Shown here piece by piece: positions 12,171 to 24,574 of a stretch of 64,000 nt of DNA; position 1 is the stretch's first letter; every line of letters starts with the position of its first letter. Under the pieces are notes generated by a model. That model saw only the letters and a program-made list of their open reading frames with translations. It did not search any database and was not told the DNA's origin. The translations under genes and the position numbers were made by a program. The DNA lies in NCBI GenBank assembly GCA_030407085.1, contig CM059582.1, positions 161,316,001-161,380,000 on the forward strand, given 5' to 3'. This stretch comes from Trichopria drosophilae (lineage: Eukaryota > Arthropoda > Insecta > Hymenoptera > Diapriidae).

Positions 12171-14242
12171 AGACAGCAATTATGTGACATAGGTGTCTAA
12201 ATTTGTTTCCAGAAACAGACGTTCAATTTTAAGAAATAGCCAAAGGGTGGTCTTTCGAAAAAAGTTAAAGCACATAATAAAATACGTCGTAGTGCGTTCA
12301 ACGAAACAAAAAATTTCAAGACCCAAAGCTTGCTTTAAGAGCCATTTTCTATTCAATTTATTTGTTTTATATAAATAATCTTTACCTAATATGTTTTTGC
12401 AGTAAAACTACAGATTTTTCAGCTTAGTTCCGTCCGTACTTATGTCTTCAAAAGACGGGAGTCCTCAGTGGTCATAGCCCAATTCATCCCTGATGATGAC
12501 ATATATTTTAATACCTTTTTGGACATAAAATTCGTATTCAATTTCTACAATCCCTCGGATATATTTATTTTCAAGCAGAGTATTGTTATAATAATAATTG
12601 GAGTCGAACCCTGTGGAATGCTATCTCTAAGGTAAAAACGTTTTCAAAAGCAGAATGAAATGAGAGTTTGTTGCGATACATTATGTAGTATAAATGTGAT
12701 AGTTGCTCCTAGACAAAAATTTAGGAATGCATAATGCGTTTAGAAATAAAATACAACAATATTATCAATTGAACATCCACTTTGAATACTAGAATATCAT
12801 TAGTTAAAATTGAACGAAAATGAAAAGAGCCAAATTTATCAAAATTAATTTCCATGTTACTAAGGTGTAAGCATGAGGTGTACATCAATTCACTTCATTT
12901 TGTAATTTTTTGAAGTTTATTATTTTTATATACGAACATGTTCAAGATGGTCCAAAAGTATAGAAAATGCCAATTTACTTTGGCAGACAAAAATGGTAGG
13001 TTTTGTGTTGGATAGTGATTCATTATATGACATTTGGCCTTGAACATGGCCTTCAATGTCATTTCAAAGTCAAGTTTACTTTTTAAATAAAAACACATAT
13101 TTTTAACCTCAAAAATTAAGAGCGGACAATATTACTTCCGATTGTGATCTTAATCATGACCTTGACTATGTCCTTGAACATCATTTCCAGGTTAAGATGA
13201 CTTTCTCAATCGAAGCCTGTATTTTTTACCAGATTAATGGAATATATAAGTTTTTCCTCAAAATGAATACTTTTAGATCATCCGTATATCAACTTATTCA
13301 TTTATATTTGGAACAGCCTCATACTAGAATGTACTAGGAAAACACTGATTTTATATTAATTTGTGAAAATGGAAAATATCCTATCGATATCGGCGAATCG
13401 AATTTCGAAAAAGTTTAATACATGATACGAAACCAGCTAATCGATGGTTTTCGGATTATATGTAGTGTCAAATTAGATTTGCCAGCTTTTATGTATCCAA
13501 AATTTTAAAAAATGAGCTTTGAGTGCATCCCCCATATTTGGTCACCCAATTTGAATTTCGAAAAGACCACAATGTATCTGGATTCAGCAACTATTAATAT
13601 CATTTTCATGAATATAGAACAATAAAATAAATGAGTTGAAATTTATGTTATTTTTAATCGGTCTTTTTGGTATTTGTTTATTTGTACCAGTTTTAAGCTT
13701 TTTCAAAATGAAGCTATGACGAAATCGAATAACTAATTACAAAGTTTTTAATTTAGTTCTCTTAAATAATGAAATACAGTAATCTGAGAGCAAAAGAAAT
13801 AATAAAATCAACATTTACCAATTATTCTTATGGTATATAATTTTCGTATTGGTAATTGATAAATTCTTTTATTTCAAATTTTGTATTCATTATATAGAAT
13901 GCAAACTATATATTAATAATTGTTCATTTAATTCGTTATATTTTAATGATTCGATGGGAAACAAGAATGAAGCAATCGAAGTTTTTTACATAACTTTCGG
14001 ATAAAGTTCTTATCGTAAGTTTCTCATTTTTTGACCGCAGAATAATTACGAAGGGTCTCCCGCATTGCGAGCTACTCTCGATTATCTAAGAGGCTAACGA
14101 ATTATGACGTGGTTTGTTCATCAGTTATTTGATAATTCTTGTAGCCAGCGTTCACATGCCGTGAAGAACCTATAATACATAAAATTGTCTTTATTCAATT
14201 AAATATTTATTTGAATAGTCACCAATAAAGATTTTATTTTTT
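12171..14242. other. No gene seen; clustered TGACCTTGA-like words
   Basis: AT-rich. Between about 12,930 and 13,200 there are several words close to TGACCTTGAA or its complement (for example 'atgaccttgacta', 'ggccttgaacat', 'tttcaaagtcaag'). They resemble motifs in the foldback element at 48,949-49,931, so this may be an old fragment of a related repeat. Confidence 0.4.
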
Positions 14243-15745
14243 TTATTTTTTTTTTAACTTAACACATATTACGCCCGTTCTTCTAGAAAGAGATGCATGG
14301 CAACTCGTACCATACACGTTTCCCAGACGAAAACTCCAGGTGCCAGAAATCTGCCTAAGCCAAGTCAAGAAAGCACCATCCGTCTCATCCTTATCTATCC
14401 CAAAGAACTTACTAAGTTCATGACAGCGTAATCCACACAATCTAGAGAATTGTTCCATACCATACTCACGTTTACACAATCGACAAAATGATCGATTAAC
14501 AGTTCCATCCACAACTCCATCCTCGTTTACTAACTTATAATAATATCGGTACCGTAATTTGTCAGTTTGTGAAATACATTCCGGAAACTTGACATGAATA
14601 TTCTTCCCCTTTGCTAAATAAGGAGCAACACAGGGGTGATGAAATAAATATCCTAAACAGCTTTTCACACCACACGGGGTTTAATACTCATTCTCTAACT
14701 TTACTAAACAGTTGGATCACCGTTACGTAACCTTCCCATATAAGCTCCAAGACATGGATCGATTATATTATCAAAGTATACTTTTGAAAAGTAACAAAAC
14801 TCAGGACAACTTTATTTCCATAACCGTTGTTCGCCATCAATTTCAACTCCAAACAATGGTCCATATACGTCGATGGAACTTTGATATCCCTGATAAATAT
14901 ATTGGAAAAACTCATTTTGAGTCTTGTATATCTGGTTTTTATATATCCAGTTGCCGAGCTCAATTAAAAATCCAGAACACCAACCTACTGGATCAGATTT
15001 GTAATCACTTAGCCACGTGGAAATTTGCTCTCGTAAACCTGAAAACAAAGGAATCTCTAAATGAGGTAGGCTGTGTACCAAAGGCGCAACCCGGGGGTCA
15101 ATATTCTTTCGTCCTCGTTTCCATGTAATAACACTTAGCCCTAATACACCTATTCTAAAGCACGTTCCTAATCTTTGGTCTAACACTAAAGAAACATTTA
15201 TAATTTCATCCCCTCTAAGGTGGAAATAAACAAACATGCTCTGAGGATTCATTTTTTGCGCGCAACCAAATCTTACCACACCACCAAAATTTCTTCCTTT
15301 TCCAACATATAGTGAAAAACGGCCATTACAAGGTTTTACCGCATCAACTTTTTGCAATTATCACAACGCTCATCTATCGAAACTTACTCCTCCATAATCT
15401 TAGTGTAACGCTTAGTAAAATGAACATCGTCTGCTATCCGTTCATCAATTGTATCCTTTATCCTTTGTTGAAGTAATCGTTATTTCAATTCATTAATTTG
15501 TAATTGGTACGAACTTAGTGAGATCCCAACATCAGTAAACGCATTATTAATGTCATTGATAATCTTTTTAACATCCTTTTGGTAAGGGTCGACTGTTACA
15601 GTTGGTAACAATAATTCGCTAAAATCTTACGAGAATTTGGGTCGTCAGAACTTACTTCAGACGTCTTAACATCCTTCTTTTCTTTTTGACACCATTTGGT
15701 TGAATAGCTTCGAAAAGAGTAGACTCACTGGTGACAAACTCCATG
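14243..15745 (-). pseudogene. Broken multi-frame coding relic, possibly an endogenous viral or transposon segment
   Basis: Reading right to left there are at least three protein-like blocks. The first, starting at an ATG at 15,743-15,741, is lysine/isoleucine-rich and helix-prone and changes frame several times down to about 15,400. The second is a 181-residue open frame (15,357-14,812) rich in aromatic and hydrophobic residues. The third is a 141-residue frame (14,668-14,243) with a cysteine cluster containing CRLCKREYG and LCGLRCHEL. Coding-like sequence bridges the last two in another frame. Several compact proteins in one orientation, with no introns and with disabling shifts, would fit an integrated viral fragment, but no family was recognised and no polymerase is present. 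An unfamiliar transposon is equally possible. Confidence 0.4.
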
Positions 15746-18700
15746 GTTCTAGTAAGGCGTAAGTTTTCTCATAAAGATTTAATTAAATTATAGAAATAAT
15801 ACTTTTATAGAATCAAATTTATCTTATTTTTAATAAAACTGGCACTCATTAAGAACATATTTACTTAAATTTTAAAAAAGCTGGTTAGTACATATTTAAA
15901 AAAATAATAATACAATTAATAATGTTCAATTTTTACGTTTCTAAGTTTAAATTAATTATATATAGTATATAAAGTGGATTGAGTAATAAAGAAAAGCTGT
16001 AGATTTACACAGCATACTTTACTCTTTTGTTAGTATTTTATTTACAAACGACAATCCTGAATATGACGAGTGTTTTAACAGTATTCCCTCGGTGAATGTT
16101 TCAGTTTATAAAATTATCATAAGTATTGCAATTTAAATACGCGTTGGCTAATAATACCGATGTATATACGTAAATGACGCATTACATCATAAATTTCGCA
16201 TAAAATAATAAAATTTACAAATAAGTGCTGATCTAACGTTATAGAAGGTTATTCATCGTAGTTGCTGTATCTTACGACATTTCGTAGCAATTATGAATGT
16301 TTTAGAAAATGTTAGAAATAGTTCATAATTTTTTATATTTGTAAAAAGGTTCCCAAATGTCTTCCTTAGTTTCATAATCTTCATTAAATAATCTGATAAT
16401 TGTTTATACTTTACACACATAACTTATTTTTACATGTTTATATTTGTTAATTATTTTAATTAGTTCGTTATGAACAATGACAGTTGTTACTTGTTATACA
16501 TTTTTTTCGAACGTTTACAATGTTTTAATTTACTAGTTTATTATTACGCCTTACACTCAGTACAGCTTTTTCATGAACATTTCAAAAGAAATGCATAAAT
16601 TAACATACTTACATCACTAGCTGACTGGCTAGCAAATGATTCGATGTCCTTGATTCATCAGATACAGAGGAAAAACAGATATTTAGAATAATCATTATTT
16701 TGTAATTTTAATAAAATGTAATAGTTTCAACATTCTACACAATTGATTGTATTAAACCTGTTTGGTATTTTTAACTAAATCAGTGGATATCTGATGAGCT
16801 TAAAATATTTTAGTTAAATTATAGGTATAATTAAAAGATATTTTCACTTCTATAATTTCTTCACAATTTACATTACATATCTCGAGTTGTTAACATTCCC
16901 TTGTTTTTAAATTATTCTTCTTATAAAAGTTTCCTGCGACAAGATTTCGTAATGAGTAGTACTTATATAATCACATATTTCCTTGATCCTTTAATTAACC
17001 ATACAAATGAGTTACTGATTAATCGAGCTCTTCAGTAAAAAATAAGGGAAAAAATCGCGAAAGTAAAAAACTACAGCTAAAAAATTATTTACGAATGATG
17101 AAAACGATTTAGTAACGAAGACTGAAACGCAAAACAACGTAGTACGTTATGCGCCAACTTGATCATAATTCAACGCATAAAAAAATAGTCAATTAATATC
17201 GTATCCTTCCTTGATGCATTTCTATCAGACTTTTAAGACTGCCTTATTTGTGTGTTTATTTTCAATTTTTTAATTGTACGAAACTCTGTAGTGAATGTTG
17301 CGTATTTCACTCATTCACAACCGAGTTTCTTCAAAGGCGTAGTAGTGGATATCTAGTACAATATTAGTTGGTAAGTTATCGAAAAAATAATCCAGGAAAC
17401 CAGTTAGTCATCTTAGAATCAGTAAGTTGATTGATGACTGCATTCCGTCAAAATTGGGAAAATAAAGTTCCATCCATATGGCTAAAAATATTGATTTTCT
17501 TGGACGCCGATATTTTTCCCTATTTTTGTCAGGAACAATTTAAAAAAAAGCAATCCAGGCTAAACAGAGAGTGTTTAAGATCATATTGGCATGTCGGGAA
17601 GTGCTAATCGAAAAAATGAAGAGCTTCAACACTCGCTGGTAACCACTGAAATGCATAACTGATGAGTGAGTTGTTCTGTACGAAGTATATGTAACATCTC
17701 TGTAATAGTATTGTAACCAATTTTATTGTTAAGGTATAATCCCTTGAAACCAGAACGAAACGTGACACGATTGCAAATTCAAGTAATTCCTACAGCGATG
17801 TATAAGAATCTGCGATCATCGTCGACGATTATTGTTAGGAAACGAGCAGTAAAAACGATTTGCCGTAGACAATCCGTACCGCGAATAAGCTAATCATTCT
17901 GAATCTAGTCAATATGCTAACTAGATAAGAAAATGTATTTTTTATATAAATGAGGAAGTTCTCCCAATAAAGACATTGACAAATGCGACGTACAAAAGTT
18001 TCAAAGTACATAGATCATCCACCTGCGCCTTTAAGTTGCTGAGACGTTTGTGAGTCTAAGTTCCAGTTTCGACGTTTCAGGTGATTTATCAATGACGGGC
18101 CGCCAAACGGTCATCAACTCGCAGAATCTGAAAATCAGCGGGTGAGTGATTTTTCAAGACAATGATTCATATCACGGAGCTTTCATGTATAGGTGTGTAA
18201 GACGAATGTATAATGTATATCATTATAGGGGCACAAAAAACCCTCGGGGGCTTCGCATACACGCATTGTTATATTAAGCCATATAATTTATTACTCCTGT
18301 AAGTAATAAAACGTACATGATCACTTTCACCTTTAAAATATTCAAGTGTTTATACCTCGGCGTCGTACTCAATTTAAATTTTAAGTATCGCTAGGCTTTT
18401 CTTCTGGTCATATGCTCAGCTTGCTCGACGTTCACGTGTAACAATATCTCTCATCAGAACATATTTACATACCCGGAAAACTCGATTTCGAACTAATCTA
18501 CCTGCGCCGTAAAAAGTAACAATTTTTCTTTTTTTTCATAGCCATTTTCTTCGTTGGAATTTCCGAATTTTTTCTACAACTCGACTTCGGCATTGGATCA
18601 TATTAAGATCATTTCGAATCATAGGGATTAATCAGAGTGAGTGAAGTCACGTTTAAAGCAAACCATTTTTCTTCAATGTTTGCATGTTTCGATGTTTCGA

Positions 18701-19266
18701 AAAACTTGTTTATTACCATGTAATCAATCGGGTTTTTAACGTTTGTATGTTCAGTGTCACTGACGCGCAGATGCGTCAAAACTAAAAAGTGATCAGGAAT
18801 CTCGTGTGAAGCACATAAAGAAGATGGTTATTATATTACAGATCTAAAAGACTCCGAAAAACGAATGCCAGCTAAGTTCGACCATTTAAAATGTTGCGAG
18901 TTTGAGTTTAGATTTGAAATCAGTGTCTTATAGAATTTTCAACAGATCTTGAACGTCAAACAACTCTTTAAGATCTTCAATTTGTGGCGATATTTCTGGT
19001 CAGTTTCTTTATTTCAGCATGACACTCACAGGGTTAAAGGGGTTTACACTTTATTCGTTTTTTTAGTTTAGTTGGGATACCGGAATAATATAAATTATAT
19101 TATTGTACACGTATTAATGTTATTGAAAAAAAGGTTACTTCTCTTTTGAATGAGAATAAACAATAATATCGTCACAACATAACATTTAAAAAATGAAAAT
19201 ATTTATTCATGTCTGCTTTAATGGACATGAAAGCACATATGCGAAATACATAATAGTACATTATTT
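15746..19266. other. Intergenic, no firm gene
   Basis: AT-rich sequence without convincing reading frames. One short candidate exon (18,081-18,141) is listed separately. No transposon ends were identified. Confidence 0.45.
18081..18141 (+). CDS. Candidate internal exon of an unknown gene
   Basis: A 61-base segment lies between a plausible acceptor (tttcgacgtttcag) and a strong donor (GG|GTGAGT). It is open in one frame (…LSMTGRQTVINSQNLKIS…), with GC-richer composition than its surroundings. Neither neighbouring exons nor the protein were recognised. It may equally be chance. Confidence 0.25.
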
Positions 19267-19348
19267 AACATGGAGGCTAAGTTTTTATGCGCCATACGGA
19301 AGTTACGCATTCGAATCCGTAAGGCGTAAAAGAACTTGCCTCCACGTT
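19267..19348 (+). repeat. Short imperfect hairpin, precursor-microRNA-like
   Basis: An arm of about 30 bases beginning TGGAGGCTAAGTTTTTATGC pairs with a downstream arm ending GAACTTGCCTCCA, with one bulge, a few mismatches and a 15-base loop. Size and imperfection suit a microRNA precursor, but a tiny inverted-repeat element or a structured relic would look the same. The embedded TTCGAATCC resembles a tRNA B box but is too far from the 3' end of the fold for a tRNA. Confidence 0.45.
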
Positions 19349-19865
19349 GCGTACAAAGCTTTATGTAACAAAAATATGATTTCCAAATTCACAAAGATTT
19401 ACTACGGAGAAGGTATATGGACCGTTGTGGGGGAGGGGGGTAGCATGAGTTGGGAAGGCTCAGCACCCGACGAAAAACTAATTAATCACATTAACATTTT
19501 TAGCCGTATACGAATAGGAAACTTTCTGAGCGTTTATTGGACGTTGTAGCTTGAATAGAATACATATGCGAGCATTTCGTTGTTTTAGTACGTTTGAAGG
19601 TTTGAAGGTACTTTATTGTACTCTTTTTATTTGTATACTATAAATGGCTACTTAGTGTATGGAACTCACGCACGATAAAACGAGGAAATCGTATAATGCG
19701 TTACATACAAATATTTTTTCTGATTTTTTAAAAGCAGAATGGGGTAAAAATACTAATATATGTGTTAAGTGTCTTATGATGAACCATTATGGAAGGTACA
19801 CATATATTTTAATGTTGCAGTTCAGTCCTCATTTTCCCCCTAATTTCAGGAAATACATATCATTG

Positions 19866-22490
19866 TTAGCATACACTTCTGGCATAATACCAAGTCATTT
19901 CGAACTTCCCATTGGTATTCGTCCAGCCGAAGCCTGTTGGTGATAATTCTGAAATGATTCGACTGTGCGCTTTCCTCCACAAGCATGCAATATGTATTAC
20001 AGATATTCCTTTCAGCCCATACAATTTGCAGATAAAAGATTCCACGGTGTCGAGTAAATCATCGTCAATATTACGATCTTCAGATCCCAAATCTGCAAAT
20101 GTTTGTTGGAATATTTCGGAATTCATGAAAATGTCGAAAGGTCTCTTTTGCCTCGTCTGTACAATGCCGGATTGAAGTCACAACCTGTCAGCGCAAGAAG
20201 TGCTGGTAGCACTTTTGAAACTATAGTGGGCCTAGCTTCACAGAAAGGGCGAAAACGTCGATGTATCGACGTGTATTGCCAACTCCGAGATCTATCCATA
20301 TCTTCAATAATCCTTGCAGATGTTTAAAATGATGACAATAATATCCATATCAGATGTTCTGATCGTAATGGTAGAATCCTGTTTTATTTGGCAAGCAAAA
20401 TGTACAATTTTGGTATCCGCGTCTTCATGAGCAGGGCATGAAAGTTCGTGATCGATGTTTCGAATTACTTTATTATCGGTAACTGAATACACGTAACAAA
20501 AATCATGATTTAAATATATCGTTCTGTTACAAATAATATTGTAGACATGTCCTGATCAGCACAATTGTCGATAAAAAACTTAACGAGAGCTTCTTTAAAT
20601 TTGATGTTTTTTAATTCTTTAGCAAAGTTGGCTGTTCTCGTTTGTTGAGGGCCAGAGTATCGATCAAATGCAATGGCTACTCGATTTGCATCGTGCATGA
20701 CAAGCATTTGTAATACCTTCTTTGAAAGATCTCCGAAACTGCGCGGCATTTGTTTGAAAGTGTTTAAAAAGAAGAAGCCATCTACAATAACAAAATCTAG
20801 GATGTGTAGCGATTGTTCCACTTCGTCCATTTTTTTTCCAATTCATGAATCAGTACCGACTTAACGGTCTTATTCATAGAACCGTCTATATGATACAGTG
20901 ACAGTAGAAATTGAGTGATTGGAAAAACAGATAGAGTACTTTTTCACGGTCTATGTTAGTGTCACGTGATAGAGATAACAACCGACCGAATAAATCCCGC
21001 TGTAATTTAACTTCATGCATCTTTTGTCCGATTGTTATTGTCTTCTTGTTCTTCAAGCTTACAAAGGTAAGTACCGGATTTTTTTTAATGGTTTGTGAAT
21101 AGGTAAAACATATGACGCAGGTGTGATAATCTCACAACCCCCTAAGCTGTAAAAAGTTCCCTTACCGTCCAACTTATCTATATTACAATCTGCGTTATCA
21201 TGAACGAATTGAATAAAAGCTCCATCCTTGACGTTTATTTCCCCTCCCATGGCGGCAGATTTGTTATAAATCATAACCTCTGCATATGGACAGCAAAATC
21301 CTAACGCATGGCAGATATCTACCAATTCTCTCGAACCAAATTTTCTATGAAATGTAATAACTACAGCAGTATGAAGTGGTTAAAGTATTAAGCGAGGAAA
21401 TGCCGCTGACATTATGGCATGAGCAATTGAAATTATAATTGAGTTATAATTATCTGTAGTATCAGTCTTTTTTCTGTAATTATTAAGAAAGAGATTGTCT
21501 AAGAAATACTTCAGTTTTTCTGGTATATTCTCAGACTGTGCAACATATCATTGGTCGGTGGATAGATATTGTGATCCGTGTTATGCTCTTTGATGTCTTC
21601 CAAAAGTATATTCACCACTTTGTCTATGAGTGAAAAATGAATTGTTTCATCTACAGAGTCGTTTAGACTTTTGTTCAAAATATCGTACCCTTTTTTCGTC
21701 AGACAGCAATGTGACACATTTCCTTTCCTCAAAATAATTGTGATATCTTCTTGATAATGATTTTTCAGCTTACTCCATATAGTTGTATTACTTGGAATGA
21801 ACAATTCATTTTCATTTAAAAGATTATGGAAATCTTGGAGAGTAAATTGAGTTTCTTCATTATCATCAATAAAATTAAAATTTTCTTCCATTGAGCGTTT
21901 CATTTTTTCACGAAGCTCTACCACTCCTTTGCTGCTGCTCGATAATCTTAGTAATTTTGCAGAACAATTTTTTCGATGATATTTAGCATGCACAACACTA
22001 ACATCATCTTCATTCAAGAGTGTACATAATATCGATTCGCGAACTGATGGTTCTAAAGTTTCATCGTTTCAGAGATAACTTATAGCTGTTTTTTGCACTC
22101 TCACTGGATAAAACTGAACAGTCCGCGTAACGATAAATTTTTTTGGCGCAAACAATACACTGATTATCCATATTAAAATTTGTATTTTCTGGTTCAGCCT
22201 CATTAGAATTATCACTGCTTTCCAAAAGATCCACTAATCTTGGTCTTTTCGATTTAGGTTCTTTAAGGGTTTTAACATTAATGTACTTAATACGACATTT
22301 GTCGTGTACTTTAATCGACGTTTTATTCTCAATATATTTGTGGAGTTCATCTTGACGGACTTCTGAAGAAATCTTTACTATATTAGAGATTCATTTTTTT
22401 TGTACTGTAGTCAATGCATCATCAGGCACCTGCACCCAATCCTTTACGTGACTGTATATCACGCAAACGTTGTTAGCCGCTTCCATTGTT
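19866..22490 (-). pseudogene. Decayed paralogue of the XPG-like/CXC gene family (copy 3)
   Basis: Read right to left. A start region near 22,480 and CIVCAKKF/VHDKCRIKY-type zinc-ligand motifs come first. A 168-residue frame follows (22,017-21,511) that resembles the N-terminal half of the better copy at 24.6-29.0 kb. The block AVVITFHRKFGSRELVDICH and the DGAFIQFVHDNADCNIDKLDG region come next (down to 21,059). After a deletion, the nuclease-like segments appear: VIVDG and a degenerate IAFDRYSG (20,830-20,510), HEDADTKIV and TSDMDIIVI (20,492-20,304), and HIACLWRKAHSR with GWTNTNGKFEMTW (20,126-19,866). Multiple stops and shifts show it is dead. The C-terminal cysteine cluster is missing. Confidence 0.75.
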
Positions 22491-22612
22491 CTATACAAAT
22501 AAACAATTAAAATTAACATTTTATTGGAAATATCGAAGAAAATATCGAAATATTTTCTATATAAGATACTGATTTAAAGTACAAACATTAATTGAATGAA
22601 TTTATTATTTTA

Positions 22613-23575
22613 TCATTTTATTTCATGCAACATCAACATATCATGCAGATATAATTGCCCCAATTTTGCATAATTAAAATGACCACAAGCATGATAGAAG
22701 GGCAGCATTTTTTGTATCGTTGCCAGATGTAGTTTCCAGTTGCCCATTCTTTTAGCATCGACGAATTGTTTTACAAGAGTCACCATTCTGATATACTGGA
22801 TCCATAATTTAGCCGTGGCTCCATTACTTTCCAGTTGCGTTAATTGCTTCTGGAATTTCTCAGTAACTGTTTTAAAGTGGGTGTTTGACTTAGTTCTTAA
22901 AACTACTGATCTGTCGATGTCGTCGAGAACTTTTGCCATTTCTGCACGTTCTTCTTCATGAAATTCAATGTTTTGAAATACAATTTTCGATAGCACAAGG
23001 TGTGTTAGAATATGAGCTCTTAGCACCCGTGCATATGCGTGGCACTTCAACATTTTGTTATGCCGGTTATTTGTGGAGCAGGTTCTTGATTCATTGAGTT
23101 TGGTATTAAAAATTTATCGAATATTCTTATCGGTTGTTTATAAAGAGCGGATCTTTCACATAACTTTGCTTCATTGTATGATGCACAAAACTCCAAACTA
23201 CTGTAAATATATATAATTCGTCGGGAACCAAATTTTCTGTGCAATGTTACCGCTAGCCCAACTTGAAGAGGTGACAGAAAAGAACGAGGACGAACCGCAG
23301 TCATGATGGAATGACTAATAGCACTTCATTTGATTTTATATCCCATTTCATTAATTCTTTCTTCTTATCTTTCATAATTATTTCTCGTAAGAAGTATGAC
23401 AGAGTTTGGGGTATCATTGCATCAACGTTATCAAATAATTTGTCAGCATCTGAGTAAAAATCGACCTTGCAAGGGATTGATCGGGTATCAGAACGAAAAA
23501 TGTCAGCAGCGGCTTTCAAGATTCGTAATTTCTCTTCATCTTCATTTATCGATCTTTCGTCGTATCATTGTTTAG
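22613..23575 (-). pseudogene. Truncated paralogue of the XPG-like/CXC gene family (copy 2)
   Basis: Three frames in order on the minus strand match the middle of the 24.6-29.0 kb copy: KAAADIFRSDTRS (23,519), AVRPRSFLSPLQVGLAVTLH (23,304), then CHAYARVLRAHIL to QLYLHDMLMLHE (23,053-22,613). Relative to that copy, roughly 200 residues are missing between the second and third blocks. The upstream end stops abruptly at about 23,575 against a Mutator-like fragment. No nuclease or CXC part remains. Confidence 0.75.
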
Positions 23576-23592
23576 ATAAGACATCGTGTTGT

Positions 23593-23883
23593 TTATTTTA
23601 AATTGTAATAAGTGCTCATACTTATTCCATGGCCTATATCCATAAGTCCACAAAAATTACATAAACCTTGAAAGCCAACACCGTTCATACGCATTGAAAA
23701 TACAATCTGACGATTTATTTCATACGATGATTCAATTTGTGGACTGCTTGGAATGTTAGTAAAATATTCACATTTACATTGAACGACTAACTGGAATCCC
23801 AAGCCCTTTTCAGCACGTTTTGAAAATTTTATATCTTTTTTACAACTTTTGCATATAAGAATGCTTTGCAAAGTCGTAAACAA
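23593..23883 (-). pseudogene. Mutator-like transposase N-terminal fragment
   Basis: A 96-residue frame contains a CKSCKKDIKFS zinc-ligand pair, LVVQCKCEYF, and then SYEINRQIVFSMRMNGVGFQ GLCNFCGLMD. The order (cysteine pairs, then FEINRRxVFxMRLxGxGxxG, then FCxxMD) is the N-terminal hallmark of the Mutator-like transposase proteins seen widely in arthropods. The catalytic part is absent. A similar but separate fragment lies on the plus strand at 37,590-38,251. Confidence 0.7.
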
Positions 23884-24116
23884 ATAGTGGAGTCAAATTA
23901 GATCAAATAAGGCTTAAACTTCGGAAAAAGTCTCCGATCCATATTTTTTCATGCAACCTTTTGGAATCGCTTCTAAATAGTGTCAAGAAAAACTGCATCC
24001 TCTTGAAATTGGGTGCTAATTGTTTATTTATTTAATAACAACAAATAAGTGTAAAATTAGTTGTACAATTAAATATATCGAGTATGAACCGTTGAAAAAT
24101 TTTGAAAATAATTTCC

Positions 24117-24480
24117 TAGGGGTTTTCGAGTATGCTGAATACGAATTCGATGTCAGATTTTACAAATTCAAAATGGCGGATTCAAAATGGCCGACGAAAA
24201 TGTGAAATATTGCAAAATTAACCGAATAAATTGATGTTTTTAGGTTTTTCGGGTGCGGTAATTACAAATTTGATATCGTAATTTAAAAATCCAAAATGGC
24301 GGATCCAAAATGGCCGATGAAAATGTCAAATATTGCAAAGTTAACCGAATAAATTGTTTTTTTTTTAGATTTTTTAGGTACGGTAATTACAAATTTGATA
24401 TCGTAATTGAAAATTTTGTAATGGCGGATCCAAAATGGCCGATGAAAATGTAAAATATTGCAAAATTAACAGAATAAAGG
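24117..24480. repeat. Three tandem units of about 122 bases with AAAATGGC motifs
   Basis: Each unit includes a gtaattacaaatttgatat-type start, a paired AAAATGGCGGAT / AAAATGGCCGA motif (one unit has a variant first half), and ATATTGCAAAaTTAACcGAATAAA. Units two and three are closely similar; the first is more diverged. Related single units occur at about 53,500-53,700 and 63,070-63,250, so this is a dispersed family expanded locally. It separates gene-family copies 1 and 2. Confidence 0.8.
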
Positions 24481-24534
24481 TTTTTTTTCGTTCGCTTGAG
24501 ACAAAATAAAATGCGGTATAACATTTTTGACGTA

Positions 24535-24540
24535 TTTATT
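24535..24540 (-). promoter_or_regulatory. Polyadenylation signal AATAAA
   Basis: AATAAA on the minus strand, about 35 bases beyond the stop codon of the XPG-like/CXC gene copy 1. The short spacing suits a compact 3' UTR of that gene. Confidence 0.5.
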
Positions 24541-24574
24541 AAAATAGTATAAATTACAATATCATATAAATTAG

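Noticed and set aside
14712..15128. 138-codon plus-strand open frame
   Set aside because: It is antisense to the minus-strand relic, whose 181-residue frame is more protein-like.
19193..19549. 118-codon plus-strand open frame
   Set aside because: It overlaps a short hairpin and has no recognised motif or coding context.
24100..24480. Possible CRISPR-like array of three repeats
   Set aside because: Units of about 122 bases are contiguous with no unique spacers, and the context is eukaryotic; it is a tandem dispersed repeat.
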